Notes: a model not told the origin generated them from the letters alone. A DNA stretch of 25,645 nt from CAZGUX01 sp046160045 (GCA_046160045.1 JBJXGR010000537.1:1-25645), one strand, 5' to 3'; numbered from the stretch's first letter, positions 14,411 to 22,624 are shown. Numbers and translations are program-made.

Positions 14411-15933
14411 TTGCGCGGCATTTCGACCGCGAAGACGCTTTCGAGCACTTCGCCCACGCTCGCGGCCGGGGGCGCAACATTCATCAGGCGCGCCAGCGTC
14501 GGGACGATATCGACGGACTCGATTCTGTTCTGATGGGAGCCGGCGCGTATGGCGCGTCCGAAGAACAACGCCGGTACGCGGACGTCGTAGTTGTAGAGCG
14601 AGCCGTAGGAGACGCCGCGCGCGCCGAAGGCTTCAATCGCCCCGGGTTCGTAGGCGAGCATCACGTCCCCGGAGCGGGAGGCGTGAAAACTGTTGCGGAA
14701 GCGGTCCAGCCAGACGCCACCACGGGAACAATCGCCGTCGGCGGTGAAATACGCGGCGACACCCGGCACTCGTAGCGCGGCCTCGGCGGCGATATGCCGC
14801 ACGGAGCGGGCGTTATATCGTTTGAGCGGCTCGGCGCGGAGATAGAGAAACGGATAGACGTAGCGCTCGACGTAGCGCGTCCGCGTATTCGGCGCATCGT
14901 ACTGGGCGGAAAGGGTGTCGTTGACCACCTTGGCGACGGCGTCGCTGGACACGGCCAGCGATGGCCGGATCGCGGCATCGGGCAGCGGGGGCGCGCCATG
15001 CGCCGCCGTGAACGCGAGAGCGTAGTTGCCCGCGCCCGGCTCGCGCTCCAGGAACTCGATCAGTTTTTCGATTTCGACATCGAGGTGAAGGACGAGGTCG
15101 CGCATCAGGGCGGAGTCGCCGCCCTGTTCGTAACCGAGCCACGCCGTTGACGACAGAACGACCGGCGCCAGAGTGATGCCTTCGCCGAGCCCGAGGCGTT
15201 CCTCCGTCACCATCGCGCGCAACATCTCGAACTGAGCGCTCTGGGCAAATGGGGACGAGCGGAAGAGTGCACGGAACTCTTCCGGCCGGCCGGGATCTTC
15301 GAGCAGAACTCGAAGGGGCTGGGAGTCCTCGGAAGCGCGGCAGGCCAGCCACTTCCCGCCGGAGACTCGCGCGGCGCCATGACTGGCGCGAACGGCGCTC
15401 AACCAGACGGGTTGGTCCACTTCCGAAGGCACGGCCTCCAGGCTGTAGACATGCGTCTTGCTTCCGGGACTGACGAGCGAAGCTGCCGGCCTGTCGAGAC
15501 CCAGCGCCAGGACGCGGTTGGCCGGATCAGCCGCCAAAACCTCTTCGGAGAGGGCGGGCGCGCGCAGCAACTCCGGCGTTGCCTCGGTGACACGCTTCTC
15601 CGCCCGGTCGAACCAGCGGTCGGCGACGATCCCGTGAACATCGGGATACGCGCCGGTGGCCAGGGTGGCCAGCGAGGAGGCGGAGAAGGTGCTCGCGTTC
15701 ACACGGCAGTCGGAGAAGCAGGCGCCCTCGGCCATCATTCGCCGGAAGCCGTTCCGGCCGAACAACGACGAGTAGCGATCCAGGTAGTCGCTGCGAAACT
15801 GTTCGGCGATCAGCCAGACCACCAGTTTCGGCGGCGCGGCCGCCGGGAGACGGCCTGCCGCCGCGATCGAGGCTAAGGAAGCCTGGGCGAACCGCCGTCG
15901 CGAAAGGCGCACAAGGGCGAGTGTAGCATTCAA
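14407..15933 (-). CDS. PafA-like alkaline phosphatase superfamily protein with degraded zinc site; probable pseudoenzyme
   Basis: 508 residues from TTG 15933; a GTG at 15912 is an alternative start. A twin-arginine signal (LSRRRFAQASLASIAAAG) predicts folded export. The chain aligns along its length with PafA-type phosphatases: EQFRSDYLDRY, ATLATGAYPDVHGIVADRWFDR, FTAAHGAP, YGSLYNYDVRVPALFFG and VDIVPTLARLM. The zinc ligands are mostly gone. In Elizabethkingia PafA numbering, as I recall it, D38 is Glu44, nucleophile T79 is Ser84, D305 is Ala264, H309 is Tyr268, D352 is Ala311, H353 is kept as His312, and H486 is Tyr443. Two-zinc catalysis is therefore unlikely, although the frame and flanking fold motifs are preserved. 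It lies between a secreted GH42-like gene (3 bp) and pyrD (4-bp overlap). A ligand-binding role is inferred. Confidence 0.82.
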   Translation of the reverse strand: MNATLALVRLSRRRFAQASLASIAAAGRLPAAAPPKLVVWLIAEQFRSDYLDRYSSLFGRNGFRRMMAEGACFSDCRVNASTFSASSLATLATGAYPDVHGIVADRWFDRAEKRVTEATPELLRAPALSEEVLAADPANRVLALGLDRPAASLVSPGSKTHVYSLEAVPSEVDQPVWLSAVRASHGAARVSGGKWLACRASEDSQPLRVLLEDPGRPEEFRALFRSSPFAQSAQFEMLRAMVTEERLGLGEGITLAPVVLSSTAWLGYEQGGDSALMRDLVLHLDVEIEKLIEFLEREPGAGNYALAFTAAHGAPPLPDAAIRPSLAVSSDAVAKVVNDTLSAQYDAPNTRTRYVERYVYPFLYLRAEPLKRYNARSVRHIAAEAALRVPGVAAYFTADGDCSRGGVWLDRFRNSFHASRSGDVMLAYEPGAIEAFGARGVSYGSLYNYDVRVPALFFGRAIRAGSHQNRIESVDIVPTLARLMNVAPPAASVGEVLESVFAVEMPRK

Positions 15934-15936
15934 GCT

Positions 15937-18099
15937 TCACTCGTATTCGACAACGGCGACTCCGTAGACGTCGAAACCAGGGGCCCGGAAATGGATTTGG
16001 CCGCCGCCGGCACTGGCCTCGAGGGATTGGGGTTCGGGCCGTTCCGGCGTGACGAACCAAACGCGGGTGGAACGTTTTCCGGGGGGCAGGTTCAACGCGA
16101 CGGGAACCGGCGCCACGGGACGCGGGTTCTCGACGCCGGCAGCATCTTCGTCGCGGTCGTAGTTGACCAGGTGGACGATCAGGCGCCGCGCGGCGGGCTG
16201 ATGCCAGGTCGTCATCTGAAGGGTCCAGGGAGCGTCGCACCCGGAGAGCGGGCTCGTGATGCGCTCCCGAAGCAGCGCCGCCAGGTCCGGTGCGGACTTC
16301 GAAAGAAGGATCCGGTCGGCGACTGGCGGCGCGTCGGCGACGCCCGGCAGCACGAGGCTGCCGCCGGATTCCCGAAACGCATTGAGCTGCTTTCGCTCCG
16401 CAGGCGACAGATACGCCATCGACGGCAGGATGACGGCGCGATACCGCGATAGATCTGTCTTTGCCAGATTCTGGTCGGTGATGACGTCGAACAGGCGGTG
16501 GTCTTCGAGCAGCGAGTGGCCGTATTGGTCGAAGGTCTGGAGGAAGGACGAATCGTTCTGATAGAAGCCGCGGCGTGGAAGCAGAAGGGCGAACTCGGTG
16601 TAGGGTTCGGAAGGATGGTACAGGTTCGCGTAGCGATGGATGAAGGAGTAATAGGGGAGAACGGCATTGCGTACCGCGGCCCGATTTCGCGGCGGCCACT
16701 TGGTTTCATCGAGCGCCAGACCGAGACCGCGATGGGCCCAGGACTCGGAAAGCCACAGGCGGGGCCGCGCGTCATCGTACTTGGACAGCACAAAGGGCTT
16801 GCCGCTGCCCATGTTGTACAGAAGCTTGGCGGTCAGCGACGCATCGCCGGCATCGTGCTGGCGTAAGTGGCTGGTCACGCCGCCGAGACAATACCAGAGG
16901 TAATCCTCGCCACGCCCCCACTGGTCAGGCGGCAGCAGCGCTCGTTCGTCGGCGAGATTGTAGCCGGCCTGGGAGTAGTCAACGCCGGGGATCAGGAAGT
17001 TGCGGTGGTGCATCCAGGTGGAGACGATCAGGTCGGGCTTGAGCGAGCGGCCGTACTGGAGGAATACCTCGTTGAGCGCGCTGCGCACCGATTCGTGCGT
17101 AAACTGATGGGCGGCCATGTCGAGCGGGCCCAGGCGATGTCCCGCCACGGCGGAGGGCGGGGCCAGACCCGCGGACTGCCCTCGAGTGGTATCGAGGAAG
17201 GCGGTCGCGATCTCGCCGATCCCCATGCGGTCGGCCAGCGCCCGCTGGCCGTAGTTCGCCGCCAGGAACTGCCGGAACCCGCGCAGGCAGTAGCGGCACT
17301 GGCAGTCGTAGCGATAGCTGAACTGCACCATGAAGCCGTCGAACCCCATGGCGATCCCCGCCTTGACCATCTGTTTCAGGAGTTGGCGCCAGTACGGATT
17401 GTTCGGACATCCCTGATAGCCGAAGACGTCCTTCATGTGATTCGACGGCCCGACAATCGGATTGCCGTCACGGTCGCGGTTCAGCAGTTCGATGGGGTTG
17501 GCCACGGGCTTGGGGCCGAGGATGTCGGTCTCCCAAAGGTCGTTGTAGTACTTGAAGAATCCCGCGTCGCGCGTTCTCCGGTCGAAGGAGAATGTCAGAC
17601 TGAACGTCGATTGCACTTTGGCGCCGGCCTTGTGGGCCTCGTCGATGACCTTCTTCCAATAGTCGCGATAGCGGCGGACCGTGCCCAGATCGTTCGGCCG
17701 GATGTAGGTGACGCCGACCACCTGACCGTTCGTATGGACGCCACCGAGGAGTTCGGGACCCCAGACGGAAGCATGGATGAGGTCCGGCTTAATGACCTTC
17801 ACCGTTTCGATGACCTTTTCGGCGGAGGTTTCGGCACGGTACCAATACTCGCCGCCCATCAGCACCTGGAAGCGCTGCTGCGGTTCTTTGCGCGGTTTCG
17901 GTTTCGGGGGCGCGGGCGGTGGCTCCTGTTCGGCGATGACGCGGCCGCGAGGCGGGGCGGCTTGCGCGCGGAGCACGTCGACGCCGACGGGGCGGGACTC
18001 CGGGTCGGCCGAGCCGATGCAGAAGGGGCATTTGCGGGAGCCGCCAGGCATGGTGGCGGCGAGCAAGACAAACAGGAGCATCCAACGAAGCTGTCGCAT
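15937..18099 (-). CDS. Secreted GH42-like hypothetical glycoside hydrolase
   Basis: 720 residues from ATG 18099, chosen because GGAAG lies seven bases upstream and a signal peptide (MRQLRWMLLFVLLAATMPGG) begins there. After a CPFC pair and a Pro-rich linker (about 57-75) comes a TIM-barrel-like region (about 78-480) with DLIHASVWGPELLGG, a DCQCRYCLRGFRQFL cluster (Cys266, Cys268, Cys271) resembling the Cys-rich segment of GH42 galactosidases, and SLKPDLIVSTWMHH. A class I amidotransferase-like domain follows (about 545-600: RYRAVILPSMAYLSPAERKQLNAFRESGGSLVLPG), as in GH42 trimerisation regions, then a beta-sandwich end. The acid/base Asn-Glu pair of GH42 is not evident, so it is better called GH42-like or GHL6-like. 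It is first in the operon leading to the PafA-like gene and pyrD. Confidence 0.75.
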   Translation of the reverse strand: MRQLRWMLLFVLLAATMPGGSRKCPFCIGSADPESRPVGVDVLRAQAAPPRGRVIAEQEPPPAPPKPKPRKEPQQRFQVLMGGEYWYRAETSAEKVIETVKVIKPDLIHASVWGPELLGGVHTNGQVVGVTYIRPNDLGTVRRYRDYWKKVIDEAHKAGAKVQSTFSLTFSFDRRTRDAGFFKYYNDLWETDILGPKPVANPIELLNRDRDGNPIVGPSNHMKDVFGYQGCPNNPYWRQLLKQMVKAGIAMGFDGFMVQFSYRYDCQCRYCLRGFRQFLAANYGQRALADRMGIGEIATAFLDTTRGQSAGLAPPSAVAGHRLGPLDMAAHQFTHESVRSALNEVFLQYGRSLKPDLIVSTWMHHRNFLIPGVDYSQAGYNLADERALLPPDQWGRGEDYLWYCLGGVTSHLRQHDAGDASLTAKLLYNMGSGKPFVLSKYDDARPRLWLSESWAHRGLGLALDETKWPPRNRAAVRNAVLPYYSFIHRYANLYHPSEPYTEFALLLPRRGFYQNDSSFLQTFDQYGHSLLEDHRLFDVITDQNLAKTDLSRYRAVILPSMAYLSPAERKQLNAFRESGGSLVLPGVADAPPVADRILLSKSAPDLAALLRERITSPLSGCDAPWTLQMTTWHQPAARRLIVHLVNYDRDEDAAGVENPRPVAPVPVALNLPPGKRSTRVWFVTPERPEPQSLEASAGGGQIHFRAPGFDVYGVAVVEYE

Positions 18100-18161
18100 G
18101 GTCGTCTTCCGGATGAGCCTCACGCTATCACAACTGGCGAGAAATCTGAGAGAATCGCCAC

Positions 18162-19658
18162 GTGCTCTTATTCAAAGACGGAATGATCGTGGATGGAACG
18201 GGCGCGCCGGCGTATCGCGGCGACGTGCTCGTCAAAGATGGCCGCATCGCGGAGGTGGGAACGTTTGAGCGGCCGGCGGAATCGGAGACCGTGGACTGCG
18301 CGGGGCTCTATGTCTCGCCGGGGTTCATCGATATGCACAGCCACTCAGATCTCCAGGTGCTGAGCGGCGAGCGGGTGAAGCCGGATCAGGGCGTGACCAC
18401 CGAGGTCGTCGGCAACTGCGGATTCTCCGCGTATCCGTGCGGGCCCGATCCGAAGCCGATCCGCGACTTCGCCAACGGGATTTTCTGCGGCGACGACCAG
18501 TGGAGTTGGAAGGACGCGCGGTCGTACCTGGCCGATACGGCCGAGCGGGCGGCCCTTGTCAACGTGATCTCGCTGGTCGGCCACGGCACTCTGCGGATCG
18601 CTCACATGGGACCGCGGCAGGGCCCGCCCCAACCTGGTGAGATGGACGCGATGGAGCAAAGCCTTGCCGGTTCGCTCGAAGCGGGGTCGAGCGGCTTCTC
18701 GACAGGCCTGATGTACGCGCCGGGATCGAGCGCTCCCCGCGAAGAGTTGGTGGCGCTGTGCCGCGTCGTTGCCAGGCACGACAAGCTGTACGCCACGCAC
18801 ATGAGGAGCTATTCGTTCGAATTGCTCGAGTCGATTGACGAACAACTGGACCTGGTTCGGGCCAGCGGAGCACGGCTGCAGATCTCGCACCTGCAGGCCG
18901 TGGGACAGAAGAACTGGGCCAAGCAGGCGCTGGCGCTGGAGAAACTCGAACAGGCGCGGGACGAAGGAATCGATGTCGCCTTCGACATCTATCCGTACCA
19001 GGCAGGCAGCACGGTGCTGACCCAGTTGTTGCCGCAGTGGGCCCTGGATGGAGGGACTCCGGCGATGATGGCTCGCCTGACCGACCCGGACGAGCGGGCG
19101 CGGATCCGGAAGGCGACCCTCGCGCAAACCGCGCAGCAGTGGGAGAACATCTTCATTTCGGCCGTGGGCTCCGCGACGAATGAGTCCTTGGTCGGCAAGC
19201 ACCTGAGCCAGATCGGGGACGAGCGGGGCGTGGAGCCGATCGACGCCGCGATCGATCTGTTGATCGAAGAGCAGGGAGCCGTGAACATGCTGTCGTTCAA
19301 CCAGAGCGAAGACAATCTCCGGCGGTTGCTGACGCATCCGCTGTGCAGCGTGATCAGCGACGGGTTCTTCGTGAAGGGGCGGCCGCATCCCAGGCTGTAC
19401 GGAACCTTCCCGTTCCTGTTAGGGGAGATCTGCCGCGAGCGGAAGTGGATGACTCTCGAAGACGCGGTCCATCGAATCACGGCCAAGCCCGCGGCGCGTT
19501 TCGGAATCAAGGACCGGGGACGTCTGGCGGCGGGATGTCACGCCGACTTGTGTGTGTTCGATTTCGAACATGTGGCGGGCACGGCGACATACGAGAATCC
19601 GGTGTCGGCTCCCGTGGGGATCCGGGGCGTGTACCGGGCGGGGAAAAGGATCGTGTAA
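18162..19658 (+). CDS. N-acyl-D-amino-acid deacylase (D-aminoacylase family)
   Basis: 498 residues from GTG 18162. Cytosolic amidohydrolase that removes acyl groups from D-amino acids; relatives act on N-acyl-D-Glu/Asp, D-hydantoins or dipeptides. The metal site is complete: GFIDMHSHSD (His59, His61), bridging Cys86 in VVGNCGFSAYP, His in YATHMRSYS, His in LQISHLQA, and Asp in VISDGFF. The C-terminal signature is RHS-like KPAARFGIKDRGRLAAGCHADLCVFD. A real enzyme is expected, in contrast to the HutI-like homologue in this window. It is divergent from the GH42-like gene across 62 bp. No Shine-Dalgarno match is strong; a GAGAAT box ends six bases before the start codon. Peptidoglycan- or D-amino-acid-related use is plausible but not shown. 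Confidence 0.92.
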   Translation: MLLFKDGMIVDGTGAPAYRGDVLVKDGRIAEVGTFERPAESETVDCAGLYVSPGFIDMHSHSDLQVLSGERVKPDQGVTTEVVGNCGFSAYPCGPDPKPIRDFANGIFCGDDQWSWKDARSYLADTAERAALVNVISLVGHGTLRIAHMGPRQGPPQPGEMDAMEQSLAGSLEAGSSGFSTGLMYAPGSSAPREELVALCRVVARHDKLYATHMRSYSFELLESIDEQLDLVRASGARLQISHLQAVGQKNWAKQALALEKLEQARDEGIDVAFDIYPYQAGSTVLTQLLPQWALDGGTPAMMARLTDPDERARIRKATLAQTAQQWENIFISAVGSATNESLVGKHLSQIGDERGVEPIDAAIDLLIEEQGAVNMLSFNQSEDNLRRLLTHPLCSVISDGFFVKGRPHPRLYGTFPFLLGEICRERKWMTLEDAVHRITAKPAARFGIKDRGRLAAGCHADLCVFDFEHVAGTATYENPVSAPVGIRGVYRAGKRIV

Positions 19659-19705
19659 GAGACGGGGACCGGCCGAGGCGCAGGATCGCTCCGAACCTTC
19701 GTGGG

Positions 19706-19804
19706 GCGGGCGTTCAGCCCGCGGCGCGCTTTAGCGCGCCTTTGGGCCGCATGTATGTGTACAGCCCCTACAATTGAAGCGCCGAGGGCGCGCTAAAGCG
19801 CGCC
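19706..19804. repeat. Paired inverted REP-like hairpins (BIME-like) between convergent genes
   Basis: The gap between two convergent stop codons (19659-19838) holds an 18-nt hairpin, GGCGCGCT-TT-AGCGCGCC, at 19723-19740 and its exact reverse complement at 19787-19804, 46 bp apart. A third small stem, GCGGGC-GTTCA-GCCCGC, abuts the first at 19706-19722. The two 18-mers can also pair with each other, giving one large cruciform-like or RNA stem. This matches the bipartite inverted layout of BIMEs. It may also act as a bidirectional terminator, though there is no T-run. Sequence differs from the array at 191-480, so it is a different REP class. Confidence 0.7.
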
Positions 19805-19838
19805 GAACCGCAGGCGGCCCCGCTCATTGGTTGTCCGA

Positions 19839-20366
19839 TCAGGCGCTCGCGGCTTCCGTTGCCGGCATCTCGAACGGTTCGTCCGCGGAACCGCCATAGA
19901 TCGATGGCACATGCGCGTTCATGGCGCGGAGGTAGGTGCTCAACTGTCCGCGATGGTGCAGCTGGTGATTGACCAGGAAGTTGAGGTAGATGCCCGCCGG
20001 CATGTTGTACATGTTGTAAAAGTTGATGGGCGTGGCCAATTGATCCGGCGTCATGGCGGAGACACGCGCGACACCCTTGGCGTATTCGGTCTCGTACCAG
20101 TCGACGATTTCCCTGACGGTTCCCGGCGCCTTAGGGCCCTCTTCCATCCCGAAACTCAAATCCGCAATCGAGTTCAGGAACCAGACATCGGCTACCGAGA
20201 TATGCCACATCAGTTCCTTGGCCGTGCGGCCTTTCTCGCCCAGTTTGAAGCCGAGTTGTTCCTGCAGCGTGGCGGCCAGGAGCTTCCGGGTCGTCTTCTG
20301 TTCGTTCACCACGCCGGGCATCAGGAACATCACGATACCCTTGACTTGATCGGGGGTCATTTGCAT
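19839..20366 (-). CDS. DinB-family (DinB/YfiT-like) putative metalloenzyme
   Basis: About 175 residues. Start ATG 20366 has GGAGG ten bases upstream; an in-frame ATG at 20390 overlaps the rsmA stop (ATGA) and would add eight residues. The four-helix DinB fold is indicated by TAKELMWHISVADVWFLNSI with metal-binding His55, and by LNFLVNHQLHHRGQLSTYLRAM with His134 and His138, the three-His site of the superfamily. The superfamily includes thiol transferases (mycothiol- or bacillithiol-dependent) and many members without assigned function. The C-terminal FEMPATEA tail looks disordered. It is last in the sigma/anti-sigma/rsmA operon, hinting at stress-linked detoxification by inference only. Confidence 0.87.
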   Translation of the reverse strand: MQMTPDQVKGIVMFLMPGVVNEQKTTRKLLAATLQEQLGFKLGEKGRTAKELMWHISVADVWFLNSIADLSFGMEEGPKAPGTVREIVDWYETEYAKGVARVSAMTPDQLATPINFYNMYNMPAGIYLNFLVNHQLHHRGQLSTYLRAMNAHVPSIYGGSADEPFEMPATEAASA

Positions 20367-20386
20367 GTTGGGAGAACCTCCACCCG

Positions 20387-21130
20387 TCATGGTACAAGCC
20401 GCCGGTAGAGTTGGGCGAATTGTAACAGCGGGAGTTGTTCGGCGCGCAGGCCGGCTTCGGGAAGTGCGTCAATGACGGTGCGGGGGAAGCGCACGGCCAG
20501 GTTGTTGCGCAAGGTCTTTCGCTTCTGGTGGAACGCGAGGCGGACAAATTGCAGAAACGCTTCCGGGTCGCCGACCTCGGGAGGGTGCGGGGTCAGGCGG
20601 ACGACGCTCGATTCGACTTTGGGCGGCGGCTGAAAAGCGGAAGGGCGCACCCCGAACAGGAGTTCAACTCTGGCGAAGAGTTGGGCTTCGACCGAGAGAG
20701 CGCCGTAGTCGCGGCAGCCCGGTGCGGCCGCCAGCCGTTCCGCCACTTCCTTCTGGACGAGGAACACTGCCCGCGAAACCTGGGGCATGCGCCATACGCG
20801 CTCCATGATGGCAGTGGCGGCATAATACGGGAGATTGCCGGCGATGACCGCCGGACCCCACTGGGCAAGATCGATGCGGGTCGCGTCGCCTGCGACGATC
20901 TCGACGCGGGAATCGCCTCGGTACTTCTCCTGGAGGTGAGCGCCTAGGGCGTCATCCAGTTCGATGGCGATCAGGCGCGCCGCGCGGGGCAGCAAGTGCG
21001 CGGTGAGCGCACCCTTCCCCGGACCGATCTCCACGACCAGAGGAGCCGCATCGGGACACGCCGCCTTGGCGATCCGTTCGAGAATCGAGCCTTTGATGAG
21101 AAAATGCTGGCCGAGATGCTGCCGCGCCAC
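20387..21130 (-). CDS. rsmA: 16S rRNA (adenine(1518)-N6/adenine(1519)-N6)-dimethyltransferase
   Basis: 247 residues from GTG 21130, slightly short for the family (about 260-275). Dimethylates the two adjacent adenosines in the 3' hairpin of 16S rRNA using SAM (KsgA). Motifs: QHLGQHFLIKGSILERI, SAM motif I VVEIGPGKGALT (32-43), acidic IELDD, GDATRID, and catalytic NLPYY (99-103), then FLVQKEVAERL, SVEAQLF, FQPPPKVESSVVRL and RKTLRNNL. It begins 6 bp after the anti-sigma stop, so this housekeeping gene is carried in an ECF-sigma operon, and an AAGGGA within the end of that gene could serve as its ribosome site. Confidence 0.97.
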   Translation of the reverse strand: MARQHLGQHFLIKGSILERIAKAACPDAAPLVVEIGPGKGALTAHLLPRAARLIAIELDDALGAHLQEKYRGDSRVEIVAGDATRIDLAQWGPAVIAGNLPYYAATAIMERVWRMPQVSRAVFLVQKEVAERLAAAPGCRDYGALSVEAQLFARVELLFGVRPSAFQPPPKVESSVVRLTPHPPEVGDPEAFLQFVRLAFHQKRKTLRNNLAVRFPRTVIDALPEAGLRAEQLPLLQFAQLYRRLVP

Positions 21131-21136
21131 CCGCGG

Positions 21137-21805
21137 CTATCCCTTGACGACGATCCGGCTGCGGCGCAACAGGATTCTCCCGCCCGTGGGCTGGCCGAAC
21201 ATCTTGGCCGGGGTGAACGTAGTGAAGAGGATCAGATTGCCGATTTCGCCGTTGATCTCGCCGTCGGAGACGTTGTAATCGACCACCCGTCCCTGGCTGT
21301 CGATCTCCACCTCGACCAGGATGTCGTCCACCGGTTGCACGCGCGGAATTGCGGGTACCGCGTAAATCCCCGCCTCCTGATAGAGCGGCGTCGAGACGTC
21401 ATTCGCCACATTCCGCTGAAAGCCGAGGCTCGGCATCAGTGCGCTGAACAGGAAGACTGCGGAAACCAGGCCACCCGCAAAGGGCAGCGCCAGCGGCCTC
21501 ATCATGTTCTCGAAAACCAGGCGCAGGCGCCACGTCATATATTCGACGCGGGAGGAAAAGCTTCGCTTCGCGAGCATCCTCAGCCTCTCGCGGGAGGCGA
21601 TCAACTGCAAATCGACGCGCAGCCGTTTGGGTGGCTGAACTGCCGGCACGGCCCGCAGGGACTCGCACAAACGAACCATCTCATCGTGCCTGAAAGCGCA
21701 ATGGCGGCATTCGCCCAGATGCGCCGCCACTTCGGCCCGCATTTCCTCGGTTAGTCGTTGGTCAACGTATTCGCACAGCGCCGATTTGATCGAATGACAA
21801 CTCAT
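21137..21805 (-). CDS. Membrane anti-sigma factor: zinc-finger domain plus TonB-C-like periplasmic domain
   Basis: 222 residues from ATG 21805, with GAGG six bases upstream. The N-terminal ZAS-type zinc finger has His29, Cys33 and Cys36 (HLGECRHC), with His4/Cys3 near the start and RLCESLRAV following. A basic linker (about 60-100) leads to one membrane segment (about 104-124, LALPFAGGLVSAVFLFSALMP). The periplasmic part ends in about 55 residues (160-215) resembling the C-terminal domain of TonB: ILVEVEIDSQGRVVDYNVSDGEI, then LFTTFTPAKMFGQPTGGRILL. Zinc anti-sigmas bind and hold their ECF sigma in the cytosol until a signal releases it. Here the sensor could be the TonB-C-like domain. It starts 8 bp after the sigma gene. 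Confidence 0.85.
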   Translation of the reverse strand: MSCHSIKSALCEYVDQRLTEEMRAEVAAHLGECRHCAFRHDEMVRLCESLRAVPAVQPPKRLRVDLQLIASRERLRMLAKRSFSSRVEYMTWRLRLVFENMMRPLALPFAGGLVSAVFLFSALMPSLGFQRNVANDVSTPLYQEAGIYAVPAIPRVQPVDDILVEVEIDSQGRVVDYNVSDGEINGEIGNLILFTTFTPAKMFGQPTGGRILLRRSRIVVKG

Positions 21806-21813
21806 AGAACGCC

Positions 21814-22557
21814 TCAATCCGCCGGTTGTGGCCGCCACTCGAATGCCGGCCGTGGCTGCAACCGGATTGCCAATTGCTGCCGCATCGCTTCACGGCCCCG
21901 CAAAATCCGAGATTTCACGGTGCCGATCGAGATGCCCAGAATTTCAGCGATCTCGTCGTAGCTCAACTCTTCCAGGTCGCGCAGCACCACCGCCGTCCGA
22001 TAGACCGGCGTAATCTGGGCGAGCGCTTCCTCAATCAGAAAAAGCCGTTCCTGATCGAGCACGTGATCAAAAGGAGATGGTCCATCGTCGGGCAAAACGT
22101 CCACGAAGCCGGGCTGGCCCTCTGGATCGTCATCGAGCGGCACCTGCCTGCCCCGGTGACGGAACGTCCACCGCCGGTAGTTGTGCGCCTCGTTGACGGC
22201 GATGCGATAGACCCAGGTCTTCAGGCTGCTGTCGCTGCGAAAGTGCTCGACATTCCGAAAGACCTTCAGAAAGACTTCCTGAACGACATCGTAGGCGTCG
22301 CCCGGATCGCCCATCAACCGATAAATCAGGTTGTAGACCGGATTCTGAAAGCGCTCGACCAACTCCTCGTACGCGCTCTCCAGGCCGTCCTGAAGACCGC
22401 GAACCAGGTTCCCCTCTTCCCAGCTCATGTCGCCGGAAGCGCTGGCGTTCAACCCGAGGGTGAGAGGATCGGCCACAGGAGCCTCGTTTCTTCCAGTGTA
22501 ATACTGCTCCACTGCTTTGGACACCGGGGAATCCCCAAAGGTTCCCAACCAGGACAC
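21814..22557 (-). CDS. ECF-type RNA polymerase sigma factor
   Basis: 247 residues from GTG 22557, with AGGGGG six bases upstream; ECF factors are usually about 180-200, so this one carries an N-terminal extension of some 45 residues (an internal ATG at 22428 would give the usual size). Region 2 (about 62-131): AYEELVERFQNPVYNLIYRLM, DAYDVVQEVFLKVFRNV, LKTWVYRIAVNEAHNYRRW. Region 4 (about 174-230): EALAQITPVYRTAVVLRDLEELSYDEIAEILGISIGTVKSRILRGREAM, with the recognition helix near the end. It is first in a four-gene operon and is followed directly by its presumed anti-sigma factor. The regulon is unknown. I saw no GGAAC-type autoregulatory promoter upstream. Confidence 0.93.
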   Translation of the reverse strand: MSWLGTFGDSPVSKAVEQYYTGRNEAPVADPLTLGLNASASGDMSWEEGNLVRGLQDGLESAYEELVERFQNPVYNLIYRLMGDPGDAYDVVQEVFLKVFRNVEHFRSDSSLKTWVYRIAVNEAHNYRRWTFRHRGRQVPLDDDPEGQPGFVDVLPDDGPSPFDHVLDQERLFLIEEALAQITPVYRTAVVLRDLEELSYDEIAEILGISIGTVKSRILRGREAMRQQLAIRLQPRPAFEWRPQPAD

Positions 22558-22576
22558 CTGATTCCCCCTGCGATGT

Positions 22577-22582
22577 AGTATA
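22577..22582 (-). promoter_or_regulatory. Candidate -10 box of the ECF sigma operon
   Basis: TATACT on the minus strand, in the only AT-rich patch of the 67-bp gap before the sigma gene. Transcription would begin near 22570, leaving a 12-base leader that holds AGGGGG. No good -35 match lies at 16-18 bp. Confidence 0.3.
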
Positions 22583-22624
22583 TATCGGCGTCCCGGCCGG
22601 AAATCGAGCGGGGGACGCCCGGCG

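Noticed and set aside
18162..19658. Deacylase as a third pseudoenzyme
   Set aside because: The HxH, Cys, two later His and Asp metal positions are all present.
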